Assembly: GCA_900752305.1 (NCBI GenBank) | Contig: CAADUV010000036.1 | Location: 1-5,724 of the forward strand | From: an uncultured Oscillospiraceae bacterium | GTDB lineage: Bacteria > Bacillota > Clostridia > Oscillospirales > Oscillospiraceae | Length of the DNA stretch: 5,724 bases | Direction: 5' to 3' | Part shown: positions 5,524-5,724 of the stretch, in pieces | Numbering within the stretch: the stretch's first letter is position 1 | Layout: each line of letters opens with the position of its first letter | Translations under genes and position numbers: made by a program | The notes under the pieces: generated by a model | Told to the model about the DNA's origin: nothing | Database searches by the model: none | What the model saw: the letters and a program-made list of their open reading frames with translations, nothing else

Positions 5524-5724
5524 ATGAATGAGAACAAGCATCCCCTGGGGCTGTCCCAGCGGGTTTTAGACATGGCACGGCAGGCGGAGGCGGACATCCG
5601 CGGACAGTTCGCCCACATTGACGCCGTGGCGGAATACAACAGCCAAAAAGTGCTGGCCGCCTTCCAGAACCACCGGGTGGCGGAAGCCCATTTCGCCGGC
5701 ACCACTGGCTACGGCTACGACGAC
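5524..5724 (+). CDS. Methionine gamma-lyase family / aluminium resistance protein, N-terminal part
   Basis: An open frame starts at ATG 5524, two bases after the paralog 3 stop, and runs off the window after 67 codons without a stop. The visible part has the N-terminal signature of the PLP-dependent family called methionine gamma-lyase family or aluminium resistance protein (B. subtilis YnbB group, full length roughly 400-430 residues). It shows an acidic/basic leader, then FAHIDAVAEYNSQKVLAAFQ (34-53), RVAEAHF (56-62 region) and TTGYGYDD ending at residue 67. The catalytic lysine and the PLP fold lie beyond the edge and cannot be checked. No strong Shine-Dalgarno sequence is visible, only purine-rich bases over the preceding stop, so translation is probably coupled to paralog 3. 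An ATG at 5528 is in another frame and gives no family match. The true reaction of this family is poorly settled. A role in sulfur amino-acid breakdown or metabolite handling is inference from the family name. Confidence 0.85.
   Translation, partial: MNENKHPLGLSQRVLDMARQAEADIRGQFAHIDAVAEYNSQKVLAAFQNHRVAEAHFAGTTGYGYDD

Noticed and set aside
4541..5578. A 345-codon minus-strand open frame opposite M42 paralog 3
   Set aside because: It mirrors the codon pattern of paralog 3 and overlaps the start of the next plus-strand gene. It has no domain signature.

Overview
The window reads as a stretch of chromosome from a GC-rich member of the Clostridia, most likely an Oscillospiraceae/Ruminococcaceae-type gut anaerobe. 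This placement is inference. It rests on strong GGAGG-type ribosome binding sites, consensus sigma-A-type promoters, a class A RNase P RNA (Bacilli usually carry class B), a MurD with a Firmicutes-like 'NDSIASSP' motif, a cluster of M42 aminopeptidases, and a following methionine gamma-lyase-family (YnbB / 'aluminium resistance') gene. No mobile element, CRISPR array, phage gene or tRNA could be supported.

Layout. At the left edge, a small two-helix membrane protein of unknown function (4-540, +) ends just before a very clean hairpin (554-584). The hairpin has A's on one side and T's on the other, so it can terminate transcription from both directions. Converging on it from the right is the RNase P RNA gene rnpB (about 620-966, minus strand). 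Its promoter (972-1001) lies back to back with the promoter of a rightward gene cluster (1011-1039), only 9 bp separating the two -35 boxes.

The rightward cluster is murD (1074-2465), then three consecutive but clearly different M42-family metallo-aminopeptidase genes (2476-3513, 3501-4526, 4532-5521), then the start of a methionine gamma-lyase-family gene (5524 to the window edge). Gaps are 10, -13, 5 and 2 nt, with no internal terminator or obvious internal promoter, so this looks like one operon. MurD adds D-glutamate to UDP-MurNAc-L-Ala in the cytoplasm during peptidoglycan synthesis. M42 enzymes usually form large dodecameric (TET-type) shells that trim N-terminal residues from short peptides. 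The last gene is a PLP-enzyme relative that acts on sulfur amino acids or related substrates. A plausible reading is peptide and amino-acid turnover genes riding on a strong housekeeping promoter, but a direct functional link to MurD is not shown by the sequence.

Most of the window is ordinary core genome. The points most worth a second look are a one-base shortening in the 5' strand of the RNase P RNA P4 helix, which removes the usual bulged uridine geometry, and the three-paralog M42 cassette, whose members differ at metal-ligand and substrate-pocket positions in a way that suggests division of labour or mixed assembly.
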